From NCBI GenBank assembly GCA_003164855.1, contig PLUI01000278.1:1-42153 (forward strand): DNA of 42,153 nucleotides, written 5' to 3'. The notes under the pieces were generated by a model that ran no database searches, was not told the DNA's origin, and was given only the letters and a program-made list of their open reading frames with translations. A program made the translations under genes and the position numbers. How positions within the stretch are numbered: position 1 is the stretch's first letter; the number at the start of each line of letters is the position of its first letter. This document shows positions 32,779-41,280 of the stretch, in pieces. The DNA is from Acidobacteriaceae bacterium (GTDB taxonomy: Bacteria > Acidobacteriota > Terriglobia > Terriglobales > Acidobacteriaceae).

Positions 32779-32796
32779 CATCAACACCCAATACGA

Positions 32797-32822
32797 AAGC
32801 CGCTTCTTCGTCGAGGCGGCTT
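32797..32822. terminator. Hairpin between convergent genes
   Basis: Ten-bp stem AAGCCGCTTC/GAGGCGGCTT with one G-T pair and a 6-base loop, 18 bases after the propeller stop and 30 bases after the PP2C stop. No T tract, so a weak terminator at best. Confidence 0.4.
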
Positions 32823-32852
32823 CCCTCTGCGGCAACGCTTTGTTAGAGGGTT

Positions 32853-33641
32853 TTAGGGTTGTGACTCCGTTCCGACCCGCAGTACCTGCACCGTAATATT
32901 ATCCGGCCCCCCGCGTTCCAGGGCCAACTTCACCAAGGCGGCGCAGCTCTCCGCCGGGGTGCTGCCGTTCACCGACTTCTCCAGTTCCTGATCGCTCACC
33001 ACGCCCCAAAGACCGTCCGTACATAAAAGAAGTTCGTCGGAATCATGCAGAGCCATACCCCGTTCGGGGCTTTCCACCGCCACTTCCAGGCCCGCTCCTA
33101 GAGCGGCGGTAAGGATGTGCCGCTGCGGATGCTTCTCGGCATCCTCGGCACGCACCAGCCCCGACTCCACCAGCCTGCCCACGTAGGAGTGGTCCCGAGT
33201 CAAGCGGGAGATGTGTGCCTCGCGCACCAGATAGAGCCGGCTATCTCCCACGTGCGCAAAATAAAGCTGGCGGCCGCGGATAACCAGCGCCGTGCAGGTG
33301 GTCCCCATGCCGTGCAGCTCCGGGTGCTCCGCGGCGTAGGCTTGAATCCTTTCGTGAGCCCTGGCAAATGCCTCCAGCAGAGCGGCGTGCGGGTCGCCGC
33401 GGACGACATCATCGTAAACTTCACGCACCGTCTCGACCGCCAGTCTACTCGCCTCCTGGCCGCCTTCGTACCCTCCCATGCCATCGGCGATAACCGCCAG
33501 CCTGCCCTTGCTCCGCAGCTCTTGGTCGCTGGCCGGTTCCCAATAGAGGTAGGAATCCTCATTGTTGGCGCGCTGGCAACCCACGTCCGTCAGGCTCGCA
33601 ACTTCGAGTCCAGGTTTCACAAGTCCAGGTTTTACATTCAT
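32853..33641 (-). CDS. PP2C-family serine/threonine protein phosphatase
   Basis: 262 residues, single PPM/PP2C domain with the metal-binding aspartates in their usual motifs: TDVGCQRANNEDSYLY, IADGMGGYEGGQEASR, GTTCTALVIRGRQLYFAHVGDSRLYLVR, LLLCTDGLWGVVSD and GGPDNITVQVLR. It removes phosphate from Ser/Thr-phosphorylated proteins and usually pairs with Hanks-type kinases, but no kinase is in the window. A perfect TATAAT lies upstream at 33751-33756 on the minus strand. Confidence 0.95.
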   Translation of the reverse strand: MNVKPGLVKPGLEVASLTDVGCQRANNEDSYLYWEPASDQELRSKGRLAVIADGMGGYEGGQEASRLAVETVREVYDDVVRGDPHAALLEAFARAHERIQAYAAEHPELHGMGTTCTALVIRGRQLYFAHVGDSRLYLVREAHISRLTRDHSYVGRLVESGLVRAEDAEKHPQRHILTAALGAGLEVAVESPERGMALHDSDELLLCTDGLWGVVSDQELEKSVNGSTPAESCAALVKLALERGGPDNITVQVLRVGTESQP

Positions 33642-33750
33642 ACGGTCGGATTACATTCCTTCGCGTCCAGGCGACGGACGTGCATTGCGTAACTCAGCGC
33701 AGGTTCGCTGGCTTGCTGCCCAGCGGTTAAAGGCTCCGCTATGCCCGGCC

Positions 33751-33756
33751 ATTATA
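33751..33756 (-). promoter_or_regulatory. Candidate -10 box for the PP2C gene
   Basis: Perfect TATAAT on the minus strand about 110 bases before the PP2C ATG; no clear -35 box. Confidence 0.35.
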
Positions 33757-33863
33757 GACAAGTTGGCGCGCAAGAATGCACTGTCTGAGCCGCATTCCGG
33801 AAAACAGAAAAACCGCGGCCATCCGCCGCTCTTGTCCCGAACTCGGGCAGTCAGAGGCTCGAA

Positions 33864-33990
33864 CTACTTGCCATTATGCTTAATAGATTTGCTTGCTCGT
33901 ACGGTTCTGTTCCTTGTTAAGCTGTTTCTGCTCGCCCTTGGTCAGGTGATGGTTGTGAGCGGCTATATCTGCTTTTTTCAGTCTCAGCAG
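33864..33990 (-). pseudogene. Remnant of a small exported-protein family, frameshifted
   Basis: The frame on the minus strand reads LRLKKADIAAHNHHLTKGEQ then KQLNKEQNRTSKQIY and stops at 33880. In the +1 frame immediately after it comes KHNGK and a second stop at 33864. Acidobacterial and proteobacterial small secreted proteins I recall end in the pattern LT-x-x-E-K/Q-x-x-x-N-x-x-x-N-x-x-S-x-x-I-Y-x-x-K-H-N. One or two lost bases would explain the split. The N-terminal half and signal peptide are missing, so this is a degraded 3' end. The family match is from memory. Confidence 0.55.
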
Positions 33991-34219
33991 CCTTTGTGCT
34001 GGGTTTGTTGGGGGCGACAAATTCGAAGTTGGGACATTAAGCCTAAGGTAATTACCGTATACTCTAGTCACCAGTGGCTAGCTATTCTACCCGGCTGTTT
34101 AATCTGTGGCGAGCACCCCGGCCTATTTTGAGCATTATCTTCAGCAGGAAAACCCCTTTTCAAAGTAGGAAAAGTTCGAGTTGATCTGATACTTAACGAA
34201 ATGCGACGCGCGGTTAAGC

Positions 34220-34651
34220 GTGCTTGCGGGAGAGATTTTGACAGCACCGGCGATATCCTTGCGAATTCTTGTTGTCGACGATAATGAACGGGTCCGCCAC
34301 GGCGTGATAAGTATTCTGGCATCAAGGACGACTTGGCAGGTCTGTGGCGAAGCCAAAGATGGGACGGAGGCAGTTCAGAAGGCGCGAGAGCTTCTACCCG
34401 ATGTCATCCTCTTAGACATTAGTATGCCCGGCCTCAATGGTTTGGAAACGGCGCGTCTTCTTCGCCAGCACGTGGCCAACGCTAAAATCCTGATCATGAG
34501 CCAGCATGATCCGGTTCAAGTATTGCCGGGCGCGATTCAGGCGGGCGCGGATGGCTGCGTCGACAAGGGCCATCTCGGAACGGAATTATTGTCGAGCATA
34601 GAACGTATCGCCGGGAACTCAACCCCTCGCGGGACCGTCAACCCCGGCTGA
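34220..34651 (+). CDS. Stand-alone response-regulator receiver protein
   Basis: 143 residues, one receiver (REC) domain. Acidic pair D20-D21 (ILVVDDNERVR), phospho-acceptor Asp66 (VILLDISMPGLNG), Ser94 in the Thr/Ser switch place and Lys116 (GCVDKGHLG) are all present. There is no output domain after it, so it acts through a partner or is a shortened NarL-type regulator. Start is GTG 34220; TTG 34238, 3 bases after GGGAGAG, is the better placed alternative. No histidine kinase is nearby. Confidence 0.88.
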   Translation: MLAGEILTAPAISLRILVVDDNERVRHGVISILASRTTWQVCGEAKDGTEAVQKARELLPDVILLDISMPGLNGLETARLLRQHVANAKILIMSQHDPVQVLPGAIQAGADGCVDKGHLGTELLSSIERIAGNSTPRGTVNPG

Positions 34652-34686
34652 GCCGCCGCGTACGCGAGATGCGACAATAGGCAAGC

Positions 34687-35502
34687 ATGCCATCTGGAAC
34701 CATGCGGCGGATCGCGATTGCGTTTCTGTTCGTTGCCTCCGCGCAATTACTTCTCGTCCAGTCTCTCTCAGGCCAGTCCTCTGCTCGAAAACACGCTGCC
34801 AGACCGCCCGAGTACACGTTCAAGATCGTCCGAACTTTTCCTCACGACTCGAACGCTTTTACCCAGGGTCTCGCCTACCGTGACGGATTTCTCTACGAAG
34901 GTACCGGCCTTCAAGGGCGTTCCTCTCTGCGCAAGGTTCGTTTGGAAACTGGAGAAGTGATTCAACGAGTCGATCTCGCGCCAGAGTTCTTTGGTGAAGG
35001 AATTACATTGCTGAAGAACGAAGTGGTGCAGCTGACGTGGCAGTCTCAAACCGGATTTGTATACGACCTGAACGACTTCCACTTGTTGCGGCAATTTTCT
35101 TACCCTCGCGAAGGATGGGGCTTGGCCACCGATGGTCACGAGGTTTTTATGAGCGACGGAACGGCGGAGATCCGCGTGCTCGATCCCGGAACGCTTGCAG
35201 AAAAACGCCGCTTTACCGTTCACGACGGCAATACTGTGGTTAAAGAATTGAATGAACTGGAGTTCGTGGAGGGAGAACTTTTCGCCAATGTCTGGCAGAC
35301 CGATCGAATCGCCCGCATCTCCCCGCGGAACGGAGAGGTAGTCGGCTGGATCAACCTCAAAGGCCTGCTGAGCCCGGTCTATCGCCTGCAATCGGGCGCC
35401 GTCTTGAACGGAATCGCCTACGATTCAGAGCGTAAACGACTGTTTGTCACCGGCAAGCTGTGGCCGAACATATTCGAAATCCAACTCGTTCCAAAACCAT
35501 AG
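34687..35502 (+). CDS. Glutaminyl-peptide cyclotransferase, bacterial beta-propeller type
   Basis: 271 residues with a signal peptide (about residues 1-30). It converts N-terminal Gln of proteins to pyroglutamate. The five-bladed propeller family (plant/bacterial QC) is recognised by RTFPHDSNAFTQGLAYRDGFLYEGTGLQGRSSLRKVRLETGEV, APEFFGEGI, YPREGWGLATDGHEVFMSDGTAEIRVLDP, LNELEFVEGELFANVWQTDRIARISP and NGIAYDSERKRLFVTGKLWPNIFEI. It lies 35 bp after the response regulator on the same strand, perhaps by chance. Confidence 0.94.
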   Translation: MPSGTMRRIAIAFLFVASAQLLLVQSLSGQSSARKHAARPPEYTFKIVRTFPHDSNAFTQGLAYRDGFLYEGTGLQGRSSLRKVRLETGEVIQRVDLAPEFFGEGITLLKNEVVQLTWQSQTGFVYDLNDFHLLRQFSYPREGWGLATDGHEVFMSDGTAEIRVLDPGTLAEKRRFTVHDGNTVVKELNELEFVEGELFANVWQTDRIARISPRNGEVVGWINLKGLLSPVYRLQSGAVLNGIAYDSERKRLFVTGKLWPNIFEIQLVPKP

Positions 35503-35723
35503 CACTGGGCTGCGCGCCGCAAACTCTCGATTTAGCGAGTTCCCTTATCTCAAAACGGTGGAATCCGCCTGCGCCATCGCGGCATCCATCGCATTGTTCA
35601 CAGCGGCCGTGAGCGCATGCTAGTGTTTGCTCGGTCACTCAAGAATGTCGGGCGTCACTTGAGAATGTGATCGGCATCACGTCCGGCCTCTTAAGGCACG
35701 CCGGCGTGCATCGCAAACCAAAA

Positions 35724-35751
35724 GGCGCGCATCCTGAAAAGGATGCGCGCC
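35724..35751 (-). terminator. Rho-independent terminator of the ferredoxin gene
   Basis: A perfect 12-bp stem GGCGCGCATCCT/AGGATGCGCGCC with a GAAA loop on the plus strand. On the minus strand it is followed by TTTTGGTTTG. It lies 36 bases after the ferredoxin stop. Confidence 0.85.
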
Positions 35752-35786
35752 TCAAATCGGCCGACATAACGGGCACAGCGGTCGGG

Positions 35787-36047
35787 CTATCGCCCGAAAT
35801 ATTTCGCGTTCAGTTCGGTAAACGAGTTCCATTTCTCCGGGAGGTCATCGAGCGCAAAGATGGCCGAGACCGGGCAGACCGGCACGCACGCGCCGCAGTC
35901 GATGCATTCCACGGGATCGATGTAGAGCAACTGCTCGGTGGCGTACTTCGGATCGTCTTTCTTGGGATGAATGCAATCCACCGGACACGCATCCACGCAG
36001 GCTGTGTCTTTGGTGTTGATGCAAGGCTCTGCAATTACGTAAGTCAT
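35787..36047 (-). CDS. 7Fe ferredoxin ([3Fe-4S][4Fe-4S], FdxA type)
   Basis: 86 residues. Cysteines C9, C17, C21, C25 and C48, C51, C54, C58. The first group is C-x7-C-x3-C-x3-CP-like with Asn/Thr where 8Fe ferredoxins have the second Cys, the mark of a 7Fe ferredoxin: C9, C17, C58 for 3Fe-4S, C21, C48, C51, C54 for 4Fe-4S. Small electron carrier of the cytoplasm. Start at 36047 has TTAGGAGA about 10 bases upstream. Single-gene unit with its own terminator. Confidence 0.94.
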   Translation of the reverse strand: MTYVIAEPCINTKDTACVDACPVDCIHPKKDDPKYATEQLLYIDPVECIDCGACVPVCPVSAIFALDDLPEKWNSFTELNAKYFGR

Positions 36048-36140
36048 AACGTCTGGGTCTCCTAAACTGGATGCTGATATTTTACTACGCCGGTCTCTGA
36101 GAGAACCGCACATTCTAGCAAGAAACAGCGTGCTCCGCAA

Positions 36141-36178
36141 AAACAAAAACGGCCGGCAGCCCACGCTGCCAGCCGTTT
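36141..36178 (-). terminator. Rho-independent terminator of the Gly/His-rich gene
   Basis: Fourteen-bp stem with one mismatch (AAACGGCCGGCAGC at 36147-36160, GCTGCCAGCCGTTT at 36165-36178) and a 4-base loop. On the minus strand it is followed by TTTTTGTTTTTG. It lies 40 bases past the gene stop at 36219. Confidence 0.88.
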
Positions 36179-36218
36179 CCTTCGTGTATTAGAACCTAAC
36201 CACACCGATCAGGTACGA

Positions 36219-36713
36219 TTACCGGTGTCCGCCGCCACCACCGCCGCTGTGGCCGCCACCGCCGTGAAATCCGCCACCGCCGCCATGGAATCCGCCTCCA
36301 CTGTGGAAACCTCCACCCGTAGCCCCGTGGAATCCGCCGCCGCCACGGACCGCGTTACCTCGGAAGCCGCCAGCATAGCCGCGTCCGGCGAAGCCTGCTC
36401 GTCCGTAGTAGCCCCGACCACCCCAGCCGCCCCGACCGTAGCCCCACCCTCCGCGACCGTACCAGCCGTGGCCCCAGCCATACCAAGGGCCGGCGCCAAT
36501 GAAGACTCCGCCCGCGAACCAGTCAGGTCCGTAGTAGCCGTAGGGCGCACAAGCATAAGGGTAATATCCGTAGTAGCCGTAGGCGCAACTGGGCGCAACG
36601 CCCACATATCCCGGCCCAAAACCCACGCCAACACCAACCCTGACCTGCGCTTGCGAGTAGGCGAGCGGCAGCATCAAAATCATTGCCAAAGCCAAATATT
36701 TCATATACCTCAT
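36219..36713 (-). CDS. Secreted Gly/Tyr/His-rich low-complexity protein
   Basis: 164 residues. Signal peptide (MRYMKYLALAMILMLPLAYSQAQ), a Val/Gly segment (VRVGVGVGFGPGYVGVAP), a Tyr-rich segment with two cysteines (CAYGYYGYYPYACAPYGYYG), a Trp/Gly/Arg-rich segment (WYGRGGWGYGRGGWGGRGYYGR) and a C-terminal run of GGGFHGGG units with about nine histidines. Start at 36713 has AGGGGGA 7 bases upstream. The composition resembles surface or envelope proteins of low complexity; the His/Gly tail could bind metal ions, which is inference. A false overlapping frame exists on the same strand. Confidence 0.82.
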   Translation of the reverse strand: MRYMKYLALAMILMLPLAYSQAQVRVGVGVGFGPGYVGVAPSCAYGYYGYYPYACAPYGYYGPDWFAGGVFIGAGPWYGWGHGWYGRGGWGYGRGGWGGRGYYGRAGFAGRGYAGGFRGNAVRGGGGFHGATGGGFHSGGGFHGGGGGFHGGGGHSGGGGGGHR

Positions 36714-36925
36714 GATGAATCCCCCTTGTCTCAGATCCGCCATTCCAGCCACCAACCCACCGGATCTGCAGGTTCTTCAAGATCTTGTTTCTATCCGAAG
36801 CGCCTACCTATTTGAACTCGTATCTCGCAAAAAAGTTGCAGGTTCGGCAGTGGCTGATTTCGGCCACCCCGCTTAAACTCAACCACTTACGAGAAACAAT
36901 CTCGGCAAACCATGCATCTCCAGCT

Positions 36926-38039
36926 TCAAGGCCGGTAAATCCAGGCCTGCGACGTGGCCTGATCGTTGCTCGCGTAGCCGCCCGTCATCAGCACGCTGCC
37001 GTTGCCCAGTTTCGTCTCCGTCATAAAATGCCAGGGTTCGCTCAACTCCCCCGCCGCCACCAGAAACCTTCCACTCGCCGGATCGAACACTTCCACTTGC
37101 TTGCTTCCCCCGGCGATCAGCAATTTTCCCGACGCCAACTGCACCGCTTCATCCGGCAGCTTGAAACGGCGGTCATTCATCGCGGAAGTTGGCGAGAACT
37201 TTCCTGCCTGCGGATCGTAGATCTCCGCGCTGTTCAGGTTGCCGTACCAGTCGCGCTCGTCGGAGCCGCCGACAATCAGCACTCGACCATCAGGAAGAAG
37301 CCCCGCTGTATGTTTATGCCGCGGCGTAGACAGGCTGCCGGTCTCACCGAACGCTCCAGTCTTGGGATCGTAGATCTCCGCCGCCGCGATCAGATCCACG
37401 CTCCCGCCTCCAGCGATCACAACCCGCCCGTCGTTCAACAACGTCGCCGTATGGGAACCGCGGGGCTGGCGCATCGGGCCGGTGGGTTGGAAGCGCAACG
37501 TATCCGCGTGGAAAATCTCAGCCGAAGCGATTGCCCCATCGGCACCATCGCGAACATAGTAGCCCGCCAGCAGTACGTCGCCGCTGCCCAGCACCGTGGC
37601 GCTGGGCCTCGCGCCGTGTGGTCATCTTTGCAATCACAGTGAACGTGCCTGTCGCCGGATCGTAAAGCTCGGCAGAGTCCGTGGCGCTGTGAATGCCAAC
37701 CCAGCCTCCAGCGATCAAAACCTTTCCCGAGCCGAGCAGAACGGCGATATGGCCCACTCGCCCCACGCTCATCCCGCCCGTCCGCTGAAACCTGCCGCTC
37801 GCAGGATCGTACAGCTCGGCTGACTTGTAGAAGTCCTGATTCCGCCGCATTCCACCGGCAATCAGAACCCTGCCGTCGGGCAAAAGAGTCGCGCTATGTC
37901 CCGAGCGAGGTTCAAGCATCGGCGTCGCGGCGATAACCGATCCTGCTGAAACCGGGGGAGAAACAGTTCGAAACCCTGCGGCCGCTGCAGCTAAGCTCAA
38001 AGTGACCAAGGCAACGAACAGCAAGCGAGAATAGCTCAT
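36926..38039 (-). pseudogene. Kelch-repeat protein broken by one frameshift
   Basis: Two frames together give one secreted kelch/galactose-oxidase-like propeller of about 370 residues. The first (from 38039, with AGGAGGA 6 bases upstream and a signal peptide MSYSRLLFVALVTLSLAAAAAG) holds RSGHSATLLPDGRVLIAGG and VGHIAVLLGSGKVLIAGGW, then loses sense after VIAKMTTRR. The second picks up at RPSATVLGSGDVLLAGYY and runs to 36926 through four further DGRV[LV]I[AV]GG repeats. The shift lies at about 37605-37615 (minus strand ACACGGCGCGAGGCC; dropping one C restores the repeat). It is either a recent pseudogene or a sequencing error. No slippery site is visible. Confidence 0.8.
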
Positions 38040-38143
38040 GACAATCCTCCTGCTGGGTCACACGCTTCCCACCAGTGCAAGTTAGCACGGGGCCAAAGAT
38101 CCAATACTCCAACTGTCGAGGCGGAAAATCCGCAACCGATCCC

Positions 38144-40171
38144 TTACGCTCCAACCAGCACTTCGCTCGGCTCATACTCCACAATGTACCCCGCCACCGC
38201 ACTGGCTGCGACCGTCAACGGCGATGCCAGATACATCTGCCCCGGCCCACTTCTCCCCGGGAAGTTCCGGTTCTGCGCGCTGATCACCACCTGTTCGGGA
38301 CGCGTCGAAACTCCCGGCCCGGCGTTGATGCAGGCGCCACAACTGGGCTCGATCACAATCGCGCCGGCCTTTTGAAACAGGTCCAGGTAGCCCTTGCGCA
38401 GGCAATACTCGCGCGTTTCCTGTGATCCAAACTGAATGTAGAACTTCACCCAGCCGGCCACCCGCCTGCCCCGCTTGAGCGCATCGGCCAGCACCGCGGC
38501 GTACATGTCCATGTCTTCGTTCTTGCCGGCGGTGCACGTGCCGCCATAGGCGATTTCAACCGGCACAGGCGTGTTCAGCTCGCGCACATACTTTCCATTT
38601 CCCGGATCGCCCGGCGTCGCAACCATCGGGTAAATCTCTGCCGCATCCAACTCGATCACGTGCGCATACCGGGCATCGGGATCGCTGTACAATCCCTCGA
38701 TCATAGCCTGCGCTTTCGCCCGGTCCATGCCGCGCCGTTCGACCAGGAAATCCACCGCCTTCTTGTCTGGCGCGACGATCCCGGTGAATCCCCCGATCTC
38801 AGCCGCCATGTTGGTCATGGTGGCGCGCTCGTCCACGCTAAGCTCTTCGATTGCTTCGCCGGCGTATTCCATCACTTTCGCCAGCGCCTTGCCGCTGCGC
38901 ACGTAGTCCAAGCTGAGAATCTTCAGGATGAAATCCTTCGCCGTGGCATTCGCGTTTCGCTTGCCGCGGATCACGATTCTCACCGACTCCGGCACCTTCA
39001 CCCGCACGTCCTTCGTAATCCAGCTATTGAACACATCCGTGGTTCCAATGCCAAAAGCAACACAACCAATCGCGCCCACATGTGGCGTGTGCGAGTCCGA
39101 ACCAATGTTTAACTGCCCTGGCAGCGCGTAGCTCTCAAGCACAATCGAGTGGCAAATGCCTTCCGACCCTTTGCGGTCTTTCAATTCTCCGTGGAGTTTA
39201 ATTCCCTGCTTGGCGGCAAAGTCCTGCTGCTTCAACTTGAGTTGCGTTGCCAGATCGAGCAGCCCGAGCTTCTTCTTCTCCTCGGAGATCACTTCATCGA
39301 GAAACGTCAGGTGGTCGCGGAAAAAGATAATGCTCGAAGCATCATTCACCTTGGCATCTTTGCCGACGTAGCGTTCAAAAAAAATCGCTGCCATGGGCGT
39401 GACGTACTCATGGCTGAAGCGCAAATCCGCCTGCGCGAAACCTGTATCCCCCGGCTTCACACTGCCCACACCAACCTCGCCTTTCTCATTAATCATGTGC
39501 CGCGCGAAGATTTTCTCCGCCACGGTCATCGGACGCTTCTCTGTTTTGATCGGCGGCAGAAACACCTTCCCCTGCATCCTCGCCACATTGAACGGAAACA
39601 GCCCGCCGTATTCAATGACCTGCCGGGTAATTTCATCCTCGCCCGCAGTAAACTCGCTCAACGGGATATCTTCCCCGCCGCGAATCCTGTCGATCAGCGC
39701 AAAGTTCGTCGAGGTCAACACGCCCAAATTCTGGCAATTCTGCTTGTAGATGCGCTCGATGTTTTCGGCAATCACCACGCGGATTCCGGCGCACATTTCC
39801 GCATAAGGCGACTGCTCGCGGCTCGATCCCTTCCCGCGCCGCTTCCCGCTCACTGCGCACACAAATCCGCCGCGCTTCACATCGCCGCGCCCAATCGGCG
39901 TCACGCTGCCGCACTTCAGTCCAAGATAAGGAATCTCGCCCAGCGTCTCGTCAAAATAAAAACAATAGTGTGCCGGCGTGATTTCGTCGGTCGAGATGTC
40001 GTCGCGCAGTTTGGGATTATTCGCCGGATTCTTCGTGTCCCACGCCAGATCTTCACCGGCGAGTTGCCGCTTGATCAGATCCGGATCTTCGGTGAGAAAA
40101 AGGATGCGTCCCTGCAGCCGGACTTGGTCCGGCCGCTTTTCGATTTTGCGTTCCAGAAGAGAGTTGATCAC
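38144..40171 (-). CDS. Aconitase-family hydro-lyase with swivel domain first
   Basis: 675 residues. The swivel (LeuD-like) domain comes first: DDISTDEITPAHYCFY near 57-72 and GKGSSREQSPYAEMCAGIRVVIA at 113-135. The catalytic domain follows: LNIGSDSHTPHVGAIGCVAFGIGTTD at 354-379, and the 4Fe-4S ligands C546 (GGTCTAGKNEDM) with C611 and C614 (EPSCGACINAGPG). The enzyme isomerises or hydrates a tricarboxylate-like substrate (citrate, homocitrate or isopropylmalate type). Standard AcnA, LeuCD and homoaconitase have the swivel last or separate; AcnB has it early but with a HEAT domain, which is absent here. Start is GTG 40171 with no strong ribosome site. Confidence 0.9.
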   Translation of the reverse strand: MINSLLERKIEKRPDQVRLQGRILFLTEDPDLIKRQLAGEDLAWDTKNPANNPKLRDDISTDEITPAHYCFYFDETLGEIPYLGLKCGSVTPIGRGDVKRGGFVCAVSGKRRGKGSSREQSPYAEMCAGIRVVIAENIERIYKQNCQNLGVLTSTNFALIDRIRGGEDIPLSEFTAGEDEITRQVIEYGGLFPFNVARMQGKVFLPPIKTEKRPMTVAEKIFARHMINEKGEVGVGSVKPGDTGFAQADLRFSHEYVTPMAAIFFERYVGKDAKVNDASSIIFFRDHLTFLDEVISEEKKKLGLLDLATQLKLKQQDFAAKQGIKLHGELKDRKGSEGICHSIVLESYALPGQLNIGSDSHTPHVGAIGCVAFGIGTTDVFNSWITKDVRVKVPESVRIVIRGKRNANATAKDFILKILSLDYVRSGKALAKVMEYAGEAIEELSVDERATMTNMAAEIGGFTGIVAPDKKAVDFLVERRGMDRAKAQAMIEGLYSDPDARYAHVIELDAAEIYPMVATPGDPGNGKYVRELNTPVPVEIAYGGTCTAGKNEDMDMYAAVLADALKRGRRVAGWVKFYIQFGSQETREYCLRKGYLDLFQKAGAIVIEPSCGACINAGPGVSTRPEQVVISAQNRNFPGRSGPGQMYLASPLTVAASAVAGYIVEYEPSEVLVGA

Positions 40172-40305
40172 GTTCAGCCTGTAGGAAAAGGATTAAGGGA
40201 CAGGCAGAGCGGCTACCCATTCCCTGATTATTGTAACGCCGCAGAAGACAGGAAATCCGCCGGTCTCGGCTTTTCCCGGTCGCGCGATTTCCCGGCCTCG
40301 CGATT

Positions 40306-41280
40306 TCAATGGGGCCCGTGCGCCGCCTTATCAAACTTCTCCCCCGCGGGAATCGCCACCGTCAGACGGTTCTCCTTCGGCGCCAGCGGACACGTCGCAT
40401 ACGGAGTCACTGCACACGGAGGATTGTAAGCACGGTTGAAGTCCAGAATCACCGCTCCATTCGCCACCGCATCGGTGTCGAGAAAGCGTCCGCCAGGATA
40501 GGTGTCGATCTTCGCGGTCAGATCATTGAAGACAAACGATAGTCCCTTCGACGGATTGCCACCGAGCGCAGTCAGCCGCTGCTCCTGGCCGTTGATCTTA
40601 AACATCACCGTCCCCGCCACCGGCACCGGAATCACATCGCCAAGAACATTGGGCACCTCGATCGTCTTCTTCCCGTCCGACGGAACCCAAGTCGCGCTAA
40701 CCCGGTAATTCATGTCCAGCGGGTAAAACAGCAAGCCGTGAAAGTTGCTGACAGCCGTGCTGTCTGCATCTTTCAGCCGAATGCCCACCCGCTCGCCGCG
40801 CACGATCACATGAAACTGCAAACTTCCCATCTCGATGGTCGAGGCATGCCCCGAGATATCGGGATCCAATTTCAGCGGATTCGTCGTGAGCACCTTGCCC
40901 GCCGCAGTCGCGTGCGCGTCGGAACGCAGCTTCAGCGTGACGTCTTTCCCATCCAGATCGAACTCTCCGCCATGCGCGGGACCCTTAGGAAAGACCACAG
41001 CATTATCCGCGGCCGTGCCGAAACTATTGGCTCCGGGCTTCAGCCAGTACAGTCCCGCCAGCGGCAGCCAGTTCTGCTTCAAATCGTCGATCTGCTCCGC
41101 CTTCCACTTCTCGAACGACCCCACGTATGCGGCATCCGGAGCGGCCGGTGCGGACCCGGCCACAGCGCCGAGTAAAACTGCCGACCCCAACAGCAGCAGG
41201 GAGATCGCCCCTGCAACCAGCGTTCTGTTTTTCCTGAGCATCGATTGCGCTCCTCCGCGTCCTCCGCGGTTCCGGTTCAT
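40306..41280 (-). CDS. DUF1684-family exported protein
   Basis: 324 residues. A hydrophobic N-terminal segment (about 22-42) acts as signal or anchor. The rest matches the DUF1684 family: LKQNWLPLAGLYWLKPGANSFGT, a run with RGERVGIRLKDADSTAVSNFHGLLFYPLDMNYRVSATWVP, and the very conserved end LDFNRAYNPPCAVTPYATCPLAPKENRLTVAIPAGE. Function in the family is not known. The start overlaps the stop of the upstream phosphatase gene (ATGA), so the two are translationally coupled. Confidence 0.9.
   Translation of the reverse strand: MNRNRGGRGGAQSMLRKNRTLVAGAISLLLLGSAVLLGAVAGSAPAAPDAAYVGSFEKWKAEQIDDLKQNWLPLAGLYWLKPGANSFGTAADNAVVFPKGPAHGGEFDLDGKDVTLKLRSDAHATAAGKVLTTNPLKLDPDISGHASTIEMGSLQFHVIVRGERVGIRLKDADSTAVSNFHGLLFYPLDMNYRVSATWVPSDGKKTIEVPNVLGDVIPVPVAGTVMFKINGQEQRLTALGGNPSKGLSFVFNDLTAKIDTYPGGRFLDTDAVANGAVILDFNRAYNPPCAVTPYATCPLAPKENRLTVAIPAGEKFDKAAHGPH

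Larger units (their letters stand above)
33642..34219. other. Divergent intergenic region with a gene remnant
   Basis: 578 bases. Contents: the PP2C promoter candidate, a decayed small gene (33864-33990), the palindrome GGTAATTACC at 34047-34056 and an imperfect palindrome CTAGTCACCAGTGGCTAG at 34064-34081, followed by sequence leading to the response regulator. No tRNA-like fold was found. Confidence 0.5.

Noticed and set aside
33800-33900. tRNA-like bases (CTCGAAC) in the gap after the PP2C gene
   Set aside because: No acceptor stem, D arm or anticodon arm could be folded around them.
36785-37642. A 285-codon plus-strand frame opposite the kelch gene
   Set aside because: Arg/His/Gln-rich shadow; the kelch repeats on the minus strand explain the sequence.
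39149-40429. A 426-codon plus-strand frame opposite the aconitase-family gene
   Set aside because: Shadow frame of a GC-rich gene; the minus-strand protein has all family motifs.
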